NCBI RefSeq assembly: GCF_039555335.1
Contig: NC_092631.1
Span: forward strand, 3,165,001 to 3,229,000
Source of the DNA: Amphiura filiformis
Lineage: Eukaryota; Echinodermata; Ophiuroidea; Amphilepidida; Amphiuridae
Direction of reading: 5' to 3'
Length of the DNA: 64,000 nucleotides
Below, in pieces: positions 33,801-49,599 of the stretch (positions are counted from its first letter, which is position 1; every line of letters starts with the position of its first letter). A model generated the notes under the pieces. It ran no database searches and had not been told where the DNA came from. It saw only the letters and a list, made by a program, of their open reading frames with translations. Made by a program: the position numbers and the translations under genes.

Positions 33801-33953
33801 GATCATAATCAAAATGACAAGAGATTGCATAGACTCATTTCACAGAGTAGCCAAGCAGCAATACTGCCTAATGAAAGTCTACCTGATTATGACATTGATG
33901 GATTTCAACCAAGTTGCAAGCTGTCAAATGGGAGACTGATGTCGTATGTGTAG
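9570..33953 (+). CDS. Organic anion transporting polypeptide (SLCO4A-like), gene 1
   Basis: A spliced gene for a 12-helix plasma-membrane carrier of the OATP/SLCO family, which moves amphipathic organic anions (steroid and thyroid hormone conjugates, eicosanoids and xenobiotics in known members). Coding exons: 9570-9848, 12254-12412, 14232-14520, 16524-16626, 17802-17923, 18676-18936, 27349-27547, 28251-28398, 29311-29483, 30543-30607, 33517-33953. All introns are GT-AG and the phases join exactly, giving 2235 nt (744 residues plus stop), normal for the family. Visible marks are R-Y-G-W-C-G-W (62-68) before helix 1, E-R-R-F-D-L after helix 1, the OATP signature N-D-P-G-W-V-G-A-W-W (283-292), and a Kazal-like loop with ten cysteines (482-548). 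There is an acidic D7 run (50-56) and the C-terminus is S-Y-V. The ATG at 9570 has A at -3 and is the first in frame beyond a TTG. Untranslated exons are not resolved. It is convergent with a paralogue at 47808-37639. Confidence 0.95.
9910..10338. mobile_element. MITE family B, copy 1 (38-bp perfect TIRs)
   Basis: The 429-bp element begins TGTGACGTGTCATGTCAAAA and ends with the exact reverse complement over at least 38 bp. It sits 62 bp inside intron 1. A second copy is at 54775-55202. The interior is non-coding and AT-rich. Confidence 0.88.
11205..11400 (-). mobile_element. LINE reverse-transcriptase fragment
   Basis: The minus strand translates to C-D-P-E-H-N-D-I-I-C then G-V-P-Q-G-S-I-L-G-P, the well-known RT block of CR1/L2/Jockey-type LINEs. 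After a frameshift comes N-D-I and L-F-A-E, a decayed form of the F-A-D-D catalytic block. The fragment is short, broken and lies antisense in gene 1 intron 1. Confidence 0.75.
11548..11792 (-). mobile_element. MITE family A, copy 2
   Basis: It has the same termini as 7443-7674, with the interior in reverse orientation. It is 245 bp long, flanked by AT-rich TATA-like sequence, and inserted in gene 1 intron 1. Confidence 0.8.
11986..12207. mobile_element. MITE with TACCGTAA..TTACGGTA ends
   Basis: The ends are TACCGTAAGCCTAATGGCGC and a right end that reverse-complements to TACCGTAAACGTTCGCCTAA with the same GGCGC core. The middle contains a second inverted repeat around AAAAATCCCAGCAA (12067-12122). 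The right end stops 46 bp before exon 2 of gene 1. Confidence 0.7.
12254..12412 (+). CDS. Gene 1 coding exon 2 (residues 94-146)
   Basis: The acceptor TTTAG|GGT and donor AAG|GTACGA give a 159-bp phase 0-0 exon. It encodes the end of helix 1 (G-L-V-I-N-G-L-I-N-V-V), the loop T-L-E-R-R-F-D-L-P, and helix 2 with S-S-T-Y-D-I, closing with G-E-R-S-H-K. All are standard OATP positions. Confidence 0.95.
12850..13830. other. Intron 2 sequence without a recognised gene
   Basis: AT-rich intron with a TATACTGCGCACAAAAAGTA word near 12868 that recurs in altered form near 27767, suggesting a dispersed repeat. A 91-codon open frame at 13244-13519 has no family motif I know and no splice context. I do not call it a gene. 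Confidence 0.4.
13845..13965. repeat. Dispersed GC-rich repeat (GGCCGGCAGGCCCGAGGCC type), copy 1
   Basis: It contains GGCCGGCAGGCCCGAGGCCG, then a TAATGGA-TTCCAATAT block and CCGCAGGGCAAGAAAGCAA. Related copies lie at 37140-37250 (and inverted at 36160-36235) and at 44985-45070. All are non-coding. Confidence 0.65.
14232..14520 (+). CDS. Gene 1 coding exon 3 (residues 147-243)
   Basis: The exon is 289 bp, phase 0 in and phase 1 out. It encodes helix 3 (A-R-W-V-A-F-G-C-V-I-M-A-V-G), F-A-L-P-H-F, an extracellular loop with sequon N-I-S (176-178), helix 4 and the cytosolic M-D-E-S-V end. It is 9 bp (three codons) longer than the paralogous exon, the difference falling in the extracellular loop. 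Confidence 0.95.
15132..15202. repeat. Inverted repeat enclosing CCCTAA-like units
   Basis: The arms TGACCGTATTTGCCGGAA (15132-15149) and its reverse complement (15185-15202) flank degenerate CCCTAACC sequence. It is a small palindromic element in intron 3. Confidence 0.7.
15784..15821. repeat. AT-rich 18-bp hairpin
   Basis: GACATATTATCATAATTT is followed, after two bases, by its exact reverse complement. It is an intronic hairpin of unknown significance. Confidence 0.7.
16015..16326 (+). mobile_element. TTAA-flanked MITE family C, copy 1
   Basis: It is bounded by TTAA on both sides, with ends AAGGGTATTTCGCGATCC and (inverted) AAGGAGTATTTCGTAATCC. The core contains a palindrome around TTTCGTTCTGGTGTACCAGA. 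Three further copies lie in this window. TTAA target duplications are typical of piggyBac-type transposition. Confidence 0.85.
16323..16490 (-). mobile_element. TTAA-flanked MITE family D, short copy
   Basis: The ends AAGGTGCTACTACAC and GTGTAGTACCACCTT are inverted and bounded by TTAA. The right part matches the complete copy at 61581-61948. It shares its left TTAA with the family C element and ends only 33 bp before exon 4. Confidence 0.8.
16524..16626 (+). CDS. Gene 1 coding exon 4 (residues 243-277)
   Basis: The exon is 103 bp, phase 1 in and phase 2 out. It encodes helix 5 (G-I-F-F-A-M-S-T-L-G-P-A-I-G-Y) and G-S-L-L-N-I-Y-T-D-I-G, a highly conserved OATP stretch. It matches the 103-bp exon 4 of the paralogue. 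Confidence 0.95.
16958..17196. mobile_element. TTAA-flanked foldback MITE (family E)
   Basis: Both ends carry TTAA. The arms of ~105 bp are near-perfect inverted copies, starting AGGGCTCTGGTAACAACGTT and containing GAATACGAAGAATGTC. Partial relatives occur at 10915-11150, 18962-19035 and 26770-27249. Confidence 0.85.
17320..17470. repeat. Degenerate CCCTAA tract next to ATTAGTCCGAAAAC
   Basis: The words GATAGTCCGA and CATTAGTCCGAAAACCC are followed by degenerate CCTAACCC repeats. The same combination occurs at 47180-47290, and related CCTAA plus GGACTAATGAACC sequence occurs at 55870-56010 and 57390-57525. It is a dispersed element rather than a true telomere. Confidence 0.6.
17802..17923 (+). 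CDS. Gene 1 coding exon 5 (residues 277-318), OATP signature
   Basis: The exon is 122 bp, phase 2 in and phase 1 out. It contains the family signature at the start of helix 6, N-D-P-G-W-V-G-A-W-W-L-G-F-L. The usual basic residue of the D-x-R-W form is glycine here, as in the paralogue. It ends F-P-K-E-L-P before the donor G|GTAAGC. Confidence 0.95.
18151..18263. mobile_element. Palindromic MITE with CCGGTTAACC repeats
   Basis: The terminal arms AGGGATCAAGTCAAAACTCG and the reverse complement at the right end differ by one base. Internally there are several copies of ACCGCCGGTTAACCACCGG. The whole 113-bp element is nearly self-complementary. Confidence 0.8.
18334..18527. mobile_element. hAT-like MITE, CAGTGGCGTAG ends
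   Basis: It starts CAGTGGCGTAGCC and ends CTACGCCACTG. The flanks CTCCATTT and CTCCGGCA match at only four of eight bases, so the target duplication has decayed. A related element is at 30304-30461. Confidence 0.75.
18676..18936 (+). CDS. Gene 1 coding exon 6 (residues 318-405)
   Basis: The exon is 261 bp, phase 1 in and phase 1 out. It encodes the large cytosolic loop between helices 6 and 7, then L-S-D-F-P-R-A-I-K-Y-L-L, helix 7 and F-G-P-K-F-I-E-T-Q-F. An alternative donor GTAAAT ten bases downstream would break the phase of exon 7; the phase-1 donor GTAGGT matches the paralogue. Confidence 0.93.
18962..19035 (+). mobile_element. Truncated family E element
   Basis: It begins TTAAGGGCTCTGGTAGCAAC and follows the left arm of the 16958-17196 element until ATATCGAATTACA. 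It is then cut by the CATGCGCGTATTTT sequence that starts the purine tract block. Confidence 0.7.
19037..19345 (+). repeat. Polypurine (GAAA/GGAAAGAAA) tract with GC-rich leader
   Basis: The leader CATGCGCGTATTTTGCGG and G-rich sequence are followed by ~245 bases of almost only A and G from 19096. The same leader plus a purine tract recurs at 22541-22690, so the two are copies of one unit. The tract could adopt triplex (H-DNA) structure. Confidence 0.8.
19480..20956. repeat. ~70-bp minisatellite, main block
   Basis: About twenty imperfect tandem copies of a ~70-bp unit made of GCGGCTTGTAGCCAACCAAC, CATGATAGAGAGATAGAGG and GGCGGCACATACCAGGAATG. Unit lengths vary by a few bases. The minus strand is stop-free in all three frames for long stretches, producing spurious long open frames (up to 644 codons). 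It lies in gene 1 intron 6. Confidence 0.93.
20957..21535. mobile_element. 579-bp insertion in the minisatellite, 8-bp target duplication
   Basis: The tandem array is interrupted by unrelated AT-rich DNA starting CAGGGGGGGCC and ending ATCGTCTG. The octamer ACCATGAT is present on both sides (20949-20956 and 21536-21543). The C-A-G...C-T-G ends with 8-bp duplication fit a hAT-like element, although the inverted ends are very short. It contains the tRNA-like sequence at 21188-21262. Confidence 0.65.
21188..21262 (+). mobile_element. tRNA-like sequence (Gly/Val-like), probably SINE-derived
   Basis: An A-box-like TGGTGTAGTGGTTACGGATC and a B-box-like GATCGATTCCC are spaced as in a tRNA, with a CTCGCCGCCCACGC middle recalling tRNA-Gly. 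The acceptor and T stems do not pair. A T/A-rich tail follows. It is not a functional tRNA by eye. Confidence 0.5.
21536..22190. repeat. ~70-bp minisatellite, second block
   Basis: The same unit as 19480-20956 resumes for about five clear copies (to ~21905). It then degrades into partial units with GGCGGCTTGTAGGGCGGC words. Confidence 0.88.
22541..24085. repeat. Degenerate second copy of the purine-tract/minisatellite block
   Basis: The CATGCGCGTATTTT leader and purine tract (22541-22690) are followed by scattered, diverged GGGCGGCACAT and GGCTTGTAACCAGG units up to about 24085. The order matches 19037-20950, so this is an older or eroded duplicate of the same block. An hAT-like MITE is inserted at 22967-23420. 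Confidence 0.7.
22967..23420. mobile_element. hAT-like MITE with perfect 8-bp target duplication
   Basis: The ends CAGGCGCGTAGCAAG and CTTGCTACGCCCCTG are inverted, with flanking octamer GCGACTTG on both sides (22959-22966 and 23421-23428). It is 454 bp and non-coding. Confidence 0.85.
24225..25710. repeat. Spaced GCGCGCTTCGCGCGC palindrome repeats
   Basis: A GC-rich palindrome followed by ATTT/ACTT appears near 24232, 24604, 24952, 25220, 25549 and 25679. Intervals are mostly ~270-370 bases, each embedded in otherwise AT-rich, weakly similar sequence. It looks like a long-period, highly eroded tandem repeat. Confidence 0.6.
25780..26640. repeat. ~125-bp degenerate tandem repeat
   Basis: Roughly seven units each contain CAACTTCGGAGGG, a CTCAGACACCCC block, GTTAAACAAGTGAAAAATGA and CAATTTGGACCTTCATTTGG. 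Length and sequence vary strongly. The open frames here are by-products of the repeat. Confidence 0.75.
26770..27249. mobile_element. Foldback element related to family E
   Basis: The left arm contains GAATGTCCTTCTGATATCAA and ACAAATTTTATGGCAAATTA. The right arm carries the reverse complements (GCCATAAAATTTGT, TTTGATATCAGAAGGAC). It ends GAGCCCTTAAG, the family E terminus with TTAA. The left end is truncated. It ends ~100 bp before exon 7. Confidence 0.75.
27349..27547 (+). CDS. Gene 1 coding exon 7 (residues 405-471)
   Basis: The exon is 199 bp, phase 1 in and phase 2 out, after the 8.4-kb intron 6. It encodes helix 8 (V-P-G-G-I-F-G-T-F-L-G-G-Y), K-R-W-Q-L-K-V-R-G-M-L-K and helix 9, then the start of the large extracellular loop. 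The donor is AATGA|GTAATT. Confidence 0.94.
27618..27763. mobile_element. Small MITE, ATAATGAAAGACA ends
   Basis: The ends ATAATGAAAGACATAGATTA and the reverse complement near 27740-27763 frame a GC-rich core (GGCGCGCCGTGATTGGTTGG). It is an intron 7 insertion of 146 bp. Confidence 0.7.
28251..28398 (+). CDS. Gene 1 coding exon 8 (residues 471-520), Kazal-like domain
   Basis: The exon is 148 bp, phase 2 in and phase 0 out. It carries C482, C486, C488, C497, C508 and C512 in the pattern C-N-A-N-C-E-C...P-I-C-G-D-N-G-M-E-Y-F...C-F-A-G-C. This is the Kazal-like extracellular loop between helices 9 and 10. A second AG fifteen bases downstream would also keep frame. The 148-bp choice is supported by the identical length and aligned residues in the paralogue. 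Confidence 0.92.
28688..28722. repeat. 15-bp perfect GC-rich hairpin
   Basis: TAGACCCGTGACGTC and its reverse complement surround a 5-base loop. It is intronic with no evident function. Confidence 0.7.
29311..29483 (+). CDS. Gene 1 coding exon 9 (residues 521-578)
   Basis: The exon is 173 bp, phase 0 in and phase 2 out. It completes the cysteine-rich loop (C525, C527, C544, C548) with the sequon N-S-T at 534-536, then helix 10 (L-P-L-F-L-V-T-F-V-V-V-M-I-F-H-F). Confidence 0.95.
30304..30461. mobile_element. hAT-like MITE, CAGTGGTGTAGCCAGG ends
   Basis: CAGTGGTGTAGCCAGG and the inverted CCTGGCTACGTCACTG bound 158 bp. It is related in its ends to 18334-18527. It is inserted 81 bp upstream of exon 10. 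Confidence 0.75.
30543..30607 (+). CDS. Gene 1 coding exon 10 (residues 578-600)
   Basis: The exon is 65 bp, phase 2 in and phase 1 out: R-S-V-P-E-S-Q-R-S-L-A-L-G-V-Q-W-L-I-L-R, the conserved cytosolic loop and start of helix 11. A decayed duplicate lies at 32408-32492. Confidence 0.95.
30708..30868 (+). repeat. GACTCG hexamer array, copy 1
   Basis: Imperfect repeats of GACTCG/GGACTC, with inverted CGAGTC words in the middle, begin just after CAGTGTTGGAG. A similar array is at 32206-32353. It yields spurious arginine/threonine- or serine/glutamate-rich open frames. Confidence 0.85.
31140..31437 (+). mobile_element. Degraded relative of the 56453-56775 MITE
   Basis: Shared words in the same order include AAAATAGGGCTTGATGAA, TTTGAGCTAAAGAGCTACAA, GAACTGGAGCA and AAAAAGGGACCCTTGAC, ending GTGAGTGACCCCCCC. 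Both ends are eroded and no target duplication remains. Confidence 0.7.
32206..32353 (+). repeat. GACTCG hexamer array, copy 2
   Basis: Uninterrupted runs of GACTCG are separated by short spacers. The array ends GACTACAACACTGGCC, resembling the inverse of the sequence that opens copy 1 (CAGTGTTGGAGGACTCG). Confidence 0.85.
32408..32492 (+). pseudogene. Decayed duplicate of gene 1 exon 10
   Basis: From TTGCACATGGGTGTACAATGG onward it matches the 3' half of exon 10 and its first intron bases (30572 onward), with one inserted base and about nine substitutions over ~66 positions. The donor GT has become GC (CTAG|GCAAGC), the 5' half and acceptor are lost, and the insertion shifts the frame. It is a dead exon copy downstream of the real one, in intron 10. 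Confidence 0.8.
32764..32835. repeat. 72-bp near-perfect palindrome
   Basis: AGAAATTGACATAACTCTCC and following sequence is mirrored with one mismatch around a central AA at 32799-32800. It can extrude a cruciform. It lies in intron 10. Confidence 0.85.
33517..33953 (+). CDS. Gene 1 coding exon 11 (residues 600-744)
   Basis: The terminal exon is phase 1 in. It encodes helix 11 (G-T-I-P-G-P-I-V-Y-G-A), D-T-S-C-L-L-W, a short cysteine loop, helix 12 (F-I-A-L-V-F-F-L-M-A-L-W-S-Y) and a ~90-residue acidic, serine-rich cytosolic tail with N-E-S-L-P-D-Y-D-I-D-G-F. The C-terminus M-S-Y-V fits a class I PDZ ligand (S-x-V). The stop is TAG at 33951-33953. Confidence 0.95.
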
Positions 33954-34095
33954 CTGGATATGCCTTGAATGGTCTCAATGTGGATCAGGTCCGCGTGAAA
34001 GGTCTCAATCTGGATCAGGCCCGTATGAATGGTGGGTGGCCACAGATTCCGGAGCCTTTAGGGTCTTTATTGAGCTTATAGAATCCCGTCTTCAT

Positions 34096-34101
34096 ATTAA
34101 A
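34096..34101 (+). promoter_or_regulatory. Possible poly(A) signal of gene 1 (ATTAAA)
   Basis: ATTAAA lies 143 bases after the stop codon. It is the first signal-like hexamer I see in the 3' flank, but nothing else confirms it. Confidence 0.3.
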
Positions 34102-34199
34102 GATACCCTTCCCAGAACATGGGAGACACTTGACTTCCCTATCCATCTACCATTAGGCTAGTTGTTTGCTATTCGTATCGCTTCTGCTGGGAGGAAAAA

Positions 34200-34800
34200 T
34201 ATTAGTACAGGGCAAAGTTGGGTGAGTTATCACAAACAATACCGACATGGGAATTTGGGACACATACGATAGCTCCCGGGATCTTCGACAAATTATGCAC
34301 CGGGATGTGCTACGTAGACTTTCATATGCCCATTTTATCTATATGTATCTACTTTTTGCTGTTTATGCAACCCATCAGTATAGAGGCCTTGCATGTGACG
34401 TATCATCCCGTAAATATGGCGGACTACTCAAATGCATTCAACAAAAGCATGATTGCAATCTACCGGGACAGTTCGTCTCACACACATAACCCTGCACTAC
34501 GATCAAATAGGTTGATGACAACATTTGATTGAATGGACTGCACTCCGCCATAACTACGGTGAAGGACACCGGCTCAAATCCTTTGTTTGGAGCCAATCGA
34601 TAATTTCATGCAGGGCCTCTATACCATTTTTAAAAACCAAAAACACCAACATTTGCCCAAATTGTGTGCTTTTAAGTGCACTTTTGCCCAAATGCGCCCA
34701 AATTTTCTTCACTAAAACCCACCCATCAATACAAGCTATACCAAGTACCTCAAAAACCGTGACACATCCCAAAAACCTTTACTATCGCCAGTTCTTGGGT
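34200..34800 (+). mobile_element. Degraded, interrupted relative of the 8463-8774 MITE
   Basis: Shared blocks include GACTTTC-TATGC, CTACTTTTTGCTGTTT, CAACCCATCAGTAT, AACACC-CAAATTTG, TTTTAAGTGCA and CCGTGACACATCCC. About 230 unrelated bases separate the two halves. The termini are no longer clean. Confidence 0.6.
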
Positions 34801-34839
34801 TAATTTACCCCAAGTGACTATGAACAATAACAATAGATC

Positions 34840-35055
34840 TGTACAAACACAACTGATTTTTAAACTTTTATTAAACTTATTGCAGTATACGGCAATTCTC
34901 AGGCCTTATTGGGCCTTCCTGCCTTTTCCTTTTCCGCCATATATTTTTGTTTGTGTGTGTCTTTTATATTTTATTGTATTTGATATATTTCTTGATGTTG
35001 TTGTATATTTTATGGAAATAAACGAATGAATGACTGATTGAATGAATGAATGAGC
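34840..35055 (+). mobile_element. LINE 3' end with GAATGA tail
   Basis: AT-rich sequence ends in GGAAATAAACGAATGAATGA followed by more GAAT units, a typical microsatellite tail of CR1/L2/Jockey-like LINEs. Its opening TAGATCTGTACAAACACAAC recurs at ~59668. Confidence 0.5.
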
Positions 35056-35934
35056 GTCCTTGAAGATCCTCCCAAGGTCCAAAAGACTTACTGACGTCAC
35101 CACTAATGATATAGGCCTACGTGCTGGCACAGTGGCATTGATAATGAATAAAGAACCAAACAGGAAAGATGAGATATACCACAATATGTAACAACTCTGA
35201 CATGTCTGATGACATACATTAATCACTTGATTTATGAGCCCGTTCAGTGGAAGCGACTGGATCTCCCACCCCAAGAAGATCATCACTCTGTCACCATAGT
35301 ACAAGATCTTCATCGCTGTTTTCTGAGATTCAGGGAAAGTCTTAGGCATATATAATACAATTTTGATAGCAAAATTGAGGTAAGCCTCACGTGAAGAGGG
35401 TTGATGGTAGGAATGGGACTGTTCTCAAATTGTGTCATGTACCCTATTCTCAGTTTGTCAATCTGCCATTACCAGCAGAGCGGTCAGACAACTAAAGCAG
35501 CCATATTGTGGTCCAGGCATGGCCCCCAGTTAGTGAAACCTATTTTAGAATTTCAATTCCTACCTTCATAATAACAGGTCTGTTTGTTATCACTGCGGGC
35601 GAGCCTTCACTGAAGAGTGGCTCGTGGAGCAAGCGGAAGACTTCCATTTTTTCGACACAGAAGGTTTCAGGAAAAATTGCAATGGGTGCATTAAGGTATG
35701 CAGTGACCACGTTCAAGAGTGAGCTAGAAAGAATTGGGTTGTACTCATTATTAAGTACCTTGTTCTACGAACTTCATGACCGCCCCTCGTAAAAAGCAGT
35801 ACAGGCGAGTGCCAATAAAGACCCTAAATACTCTTATCTTGCAATACAAATGTTGAATGCGTCAATCCTGGGAGTTGACAAAAATGAATATAGGCAATGC
35901 GTTTTGTTAGATTGAAAGTAATCTTGCAAGCAAA

Positions 35935-36130
35935 CTTCTACGGTCTTCCGAAGATCCACAAATGGCACGCTCCCTTGAGTAAGCTTACAATGTAGCAAAA
36001 CACGTCGCCTATATTATTGGACTGTTGGTTGGGAAATCTAAACATCACATGGTCAACTCCCAGGATTTTGTCAACAAAGTTCACGACATATATTTGGACG
36101 ACAATGAGACCATAACCGAGACCAGTCCTT
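35935..36130 (+). mobile_element. Penelope-like element RT fragment
   Basis: The translation reads N-F-Y-G-L-P-K-I-H-K, a hallmark of Penelope-like reverse transcriptases. After a frameshift and small deletion it continues Y-N-V-A-K-H-V-A-Y-I-I-G-L-L-V-G, then V-N-S-Q-D-F-V-N-K-V, matching the next RT block. The fragment is dead. The preceding open frame at 35508-35792 has no clear family match. Confidence 0.8.
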
Positions 36131-36154
36131 AAGGTTACGTATTCACCTTGCTTT

Positions 36155-37205
36155 CACTCCTCACCATGGGAGTTTCCGGCCTCGGCCCTACCGGGCTTGC
36201 GGCCTTTGATGTATTTAAGCCCCGAGGGGATGGGGCGAAGTATCAAGAACTAGAGCGGTTCTCGACTTGCGCGGTTCTCGACGCAAAGCGTCGGCCACAA
36301 TGCCTCCACCTTGAGGCATATCATTTTAACCAGTGATGACCTCTGGGTGACCTTGGATGACCCTGGAATGATCTTCCAAAAATTTGACTCTAAATGTTGA
36401 CTGTACCCACCAAGTTTCATGCCCATACGGCAGTTTTTGCTAATTTGACCTCAGATGACCCCTGCATGACCTCGGGTGACCTTGACCCACTGACCAATAC
36501 AAACTTGTTCTGTCTAGGGTCAAGATGCACCCACCCACCAAGTTTGAGGAACGTGCGACCCCTAGTCTCCGAGAAAATGGTATTTTGCTTGTTACGCATA
36601 AATTATGCAAATTAGGTACTTAATTACCATATTTTGTGCTGAAAATCTAATCAGGTCAAGAACCTCTGGCCCTGCTACTCCCCACCAAGTTACGTCACTG
36701 TAACCCATACGGATCTCCAGATAATCTGTTCACAAGGTTTTTTGGCTTGATACGCATCAAATACGCATAAATTATGCAAATTAGGTACTTAATTAGCATA
36801 TTTTGCACTGAAAATCTAATCCGGTCGAGAACATCTGGCCACGCTACTTCCCACCAAGTTACGTCACTGTACCCCATACGGATCTCCAGATAATCTGTTC
36901 ACAAGGTATTTTGCTTATTACGCATATTACGCATAAATTATGCAAATTAGGTACTTAATTACCATATTTTGCGACGAAAATCTCCTATAATTTGAAGACC
37001 CCCAATAACCATCCCTCCACCAACTTGCATCACTGTACGTCTTACCAGTTCTGAGAAATTGCACTCGCAAGCTCGGACGGACAGAGAGACAGACAGACAG
37101 ACGGACAACCAGGAAACATAATACCTCCGGTGGAGGCATAAAAACATAAAGGCTGCAAACCCGGTAAGGTCTGAGGCCGGAAACTCCCATAGTGAGGACT
37201 TGCAA
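36155..37205. mobile_element. Foldback element with internal tandem repeats
   Basis: The ends are inverted: GGGAGTTTCCGGCCTCGG-type sequence at 36168 and its complement at ~37170-37190, with GGGCTTGCGGCC matched by GGCTGCAAACCC. Inside, a ~160-175-bp unit containing CGCATAAATTATGCAAATTA and CATACGGATCTCCAGATAAT repeats about three times (36593, 36767, 36918). The right part has a CGGACGGACAGAGAGACAGA run and ACCTCCGGTGGAGGCAT hairpin. The downstream boundary block matches 13845-13965. Confidence 0.7.
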
Positions 37206-37567
37206 CTAATGGAGTTCCAATATATAAAATACCCCGCAGGGCAATAAAGCAAAACAGAGGGCGTAAATATAGTCATCCTAAACTGCTCTATATAGTCCGT
37301 TTAGAGTAATTTGTAAACTGACTATATACGGCAATTTAGTTAGGAGACCAAGTTAAATACGCACTTCATTTTTCATAGAGCGGTATCTGTCCGCTTTTAC
37401 GCAAACTTGCCTAACATGCCTAATGAAACGCGATTTTTCTAAACTAGAACCAGGTAAGTCTATCAGACGAAGTTAATGTGAGCCTTATTAATTTTTATAT
37501 ACTTACTGCGCATATTAAAAAATAAATTGTCAACAATTACCAGTTAACATGATTTAGGTAGAGTCTC

Positions 37568-37573
37568 TTTAAT
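37568..37573 (-). promoter_or_regulatory. Possible poly(A) signal of gene 2 (ATTAAA)
   Basis: On the minus strand ATTAAA lies ~65 bases after the gene 2 stop. The position is plausible but unconfirmed. Confidence 0.4.
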
Positions 37574-37638
37574 GTTCAAAGCTTTAAAACGATTATTGTC
37601 CTTGGAAGTTTGAAGACAAGATATCTTCACTGACCCGA

Positions 37639-47808
<10,170 letters not shown>

Positions 47809-47829
47809 ATTGTATGTAATGTCACGCAA

Positions 47830-48766
47830 ACTAATAACAGATTTTTAGAAAAAGCATAAACTTGACGACAAGGCTAACTTGAAACTTCGACCGAAGTGAC
47901 ACTTTCCAGATGATTTTAAATATCTGCTACAATTATGATTGCTACATGCATGTATAATGTAGGCAGACACATTCCACATTTCAGTCATACAGTCTAATAC
48001 ACATGACAACTTGGACACAAAGCACCATGTTAATGGCTTTCAAGTTAAAACAAATTTCAAGTAGTATAATATGGATTATTACTTCACTAGTTCCTCAGAA
48101 ATGTCAGGCATTGTTCGCGCTGTCCTGTGCGATCAACAGAGTGAAACAAACTCGTCTACATCATATCGTGACATTGGTAGCATAATGAGAGACTTTATTT
48201 TGTACCGCGTTTCGCTCATGCCAGTGACAATGTAAATTTATGCGTATTATGTAGTTCAAATATACTTTTCGAGGCTGTATATTGTTACTGTTCAACGATC
48301 TGCAAGAAAAAGCAGAGTCATCGTATTGACACAGAACTTAAATGACTTTCATATAAGATATAAGAAACAATAATATAAGAACAAAAGAGGTGCAGGTGTG
48401 TGTCAGTTTATCTCGTTTGCTTGCTGTGGGGATTGTTTGTTTGTTCGTTTTATTTATAGAAATTTACTTTATAATTATTCCCATCACTTGTTTATAGCCG
48501 AAGTGTAAAAACTATATATTTAAGAATACTCAAGTAATGTCCTTTTTGTAAGAAGTCCTTTTATATGTAGCATAGGACATACAGCAAAAAGTGCGTTTTT
48601 AACGATTTCGTAGGACTGATGTTTCAAATGGACAAATCATATATATCAAAATGTTCATGAGAGTCTGGATAATCTTTTCTGCTATGTTGCCCAATTTGTA
48701 ACCCGTGCGTTCTATTCCGTTTCCGTGGCGACGATTTGTGTCTTTTTTTTAACCTAATATCACATT
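47830..48766. other. 5' flank of gene 2, no recognised gene
   Basis: AT-rich sequence with no open frame of interest. It should contain the gene 2 promoter and any untranslated exon, but no core promoter element is convincing. Confidence 0.5.
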
Positions 48767-49111
48767 TTAAAAGGGCATTTCGTGATCCACAGCCTCATCC
48801 CCCACTTTTCTAAAAAAAAAGTTGAGATTTTTACATCACTGGAAACCTCTGGCTACATAATGTTTATGTACAAATTATTTCTTGCAGATTAATTCGTTTA
48901 GCAAAGATATCGTGAAATTTGAATTTCGTTCTGGTGCACCAGAACGAAATTACAACGCATTGTCTATGGAGCAGTGTAATACACATAATCATGCATAACT
49001 CGCGAACGCAAAATCGGAATCAACTGAAATTTTGGGAATAGGTTTTTTCTTGGATATCTGATGAAAAATGACATAAATAGAGGATGCTAGGATCACGAAA
49101 TACTCCTTTAA
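48767..49111 (+). mobile_element. TTAA-flanked MITE family C, copy 2
   Basis: TTAA at both ends, AAGGGCATTTCGTGATCC left and (inverted) AAGGAGTATTTCGTGATCC right, with central palindrome TTTCGTTCTGGTGCACCAGA. 345 bp. Confidence 0.9.
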
Positions 49112-49599
49112 CTAGCTATTTCTTTGAAACTAAATGGAATAGAAATTTCATTTTGGTGTGCACCATACAGACACATGAATATTTAATATCGATGAACAGA
49201 ATTCTCACTTCATTCAATGCATTTGATTCGTGGGTGAAAATGTCATTTTTTATATTTCTGGCCAGAGGTGACCCCCCCCCCAAATGGGAGATTTCTTACA
49301 AATGATTATCACGGAAAGATGAATCAATTTGTTGAGATGGATGTTTGGATCAAGACACACAAAGTTTCTCACAAACACCGAAACTGTCAAACGTGGAGTG
49401 TATTCGGGCAGTACCGGAACAAAGTGGACCAATGTTTTTTAAACACGATAAAGCGCAGCCAGGATTATGTCAACAACATCACTGGTGTAAACCTTGTTAA
49501 TAAACCAAATGCTTCTGGTCATAGGTGAAATTGATGCGTACTGAAACCCACTAAAGAGTGATCCAACTCCCTGGACAGAGGCAACGAAGTGCGCTTGAT

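Noticed and set aside
35508-35792. 94-codon plus-strand open frame upstream of the Penelope-like fragment
   Set aside because: Could be degraded retroelement sequence, but no RT or endonuclease motif is visible.
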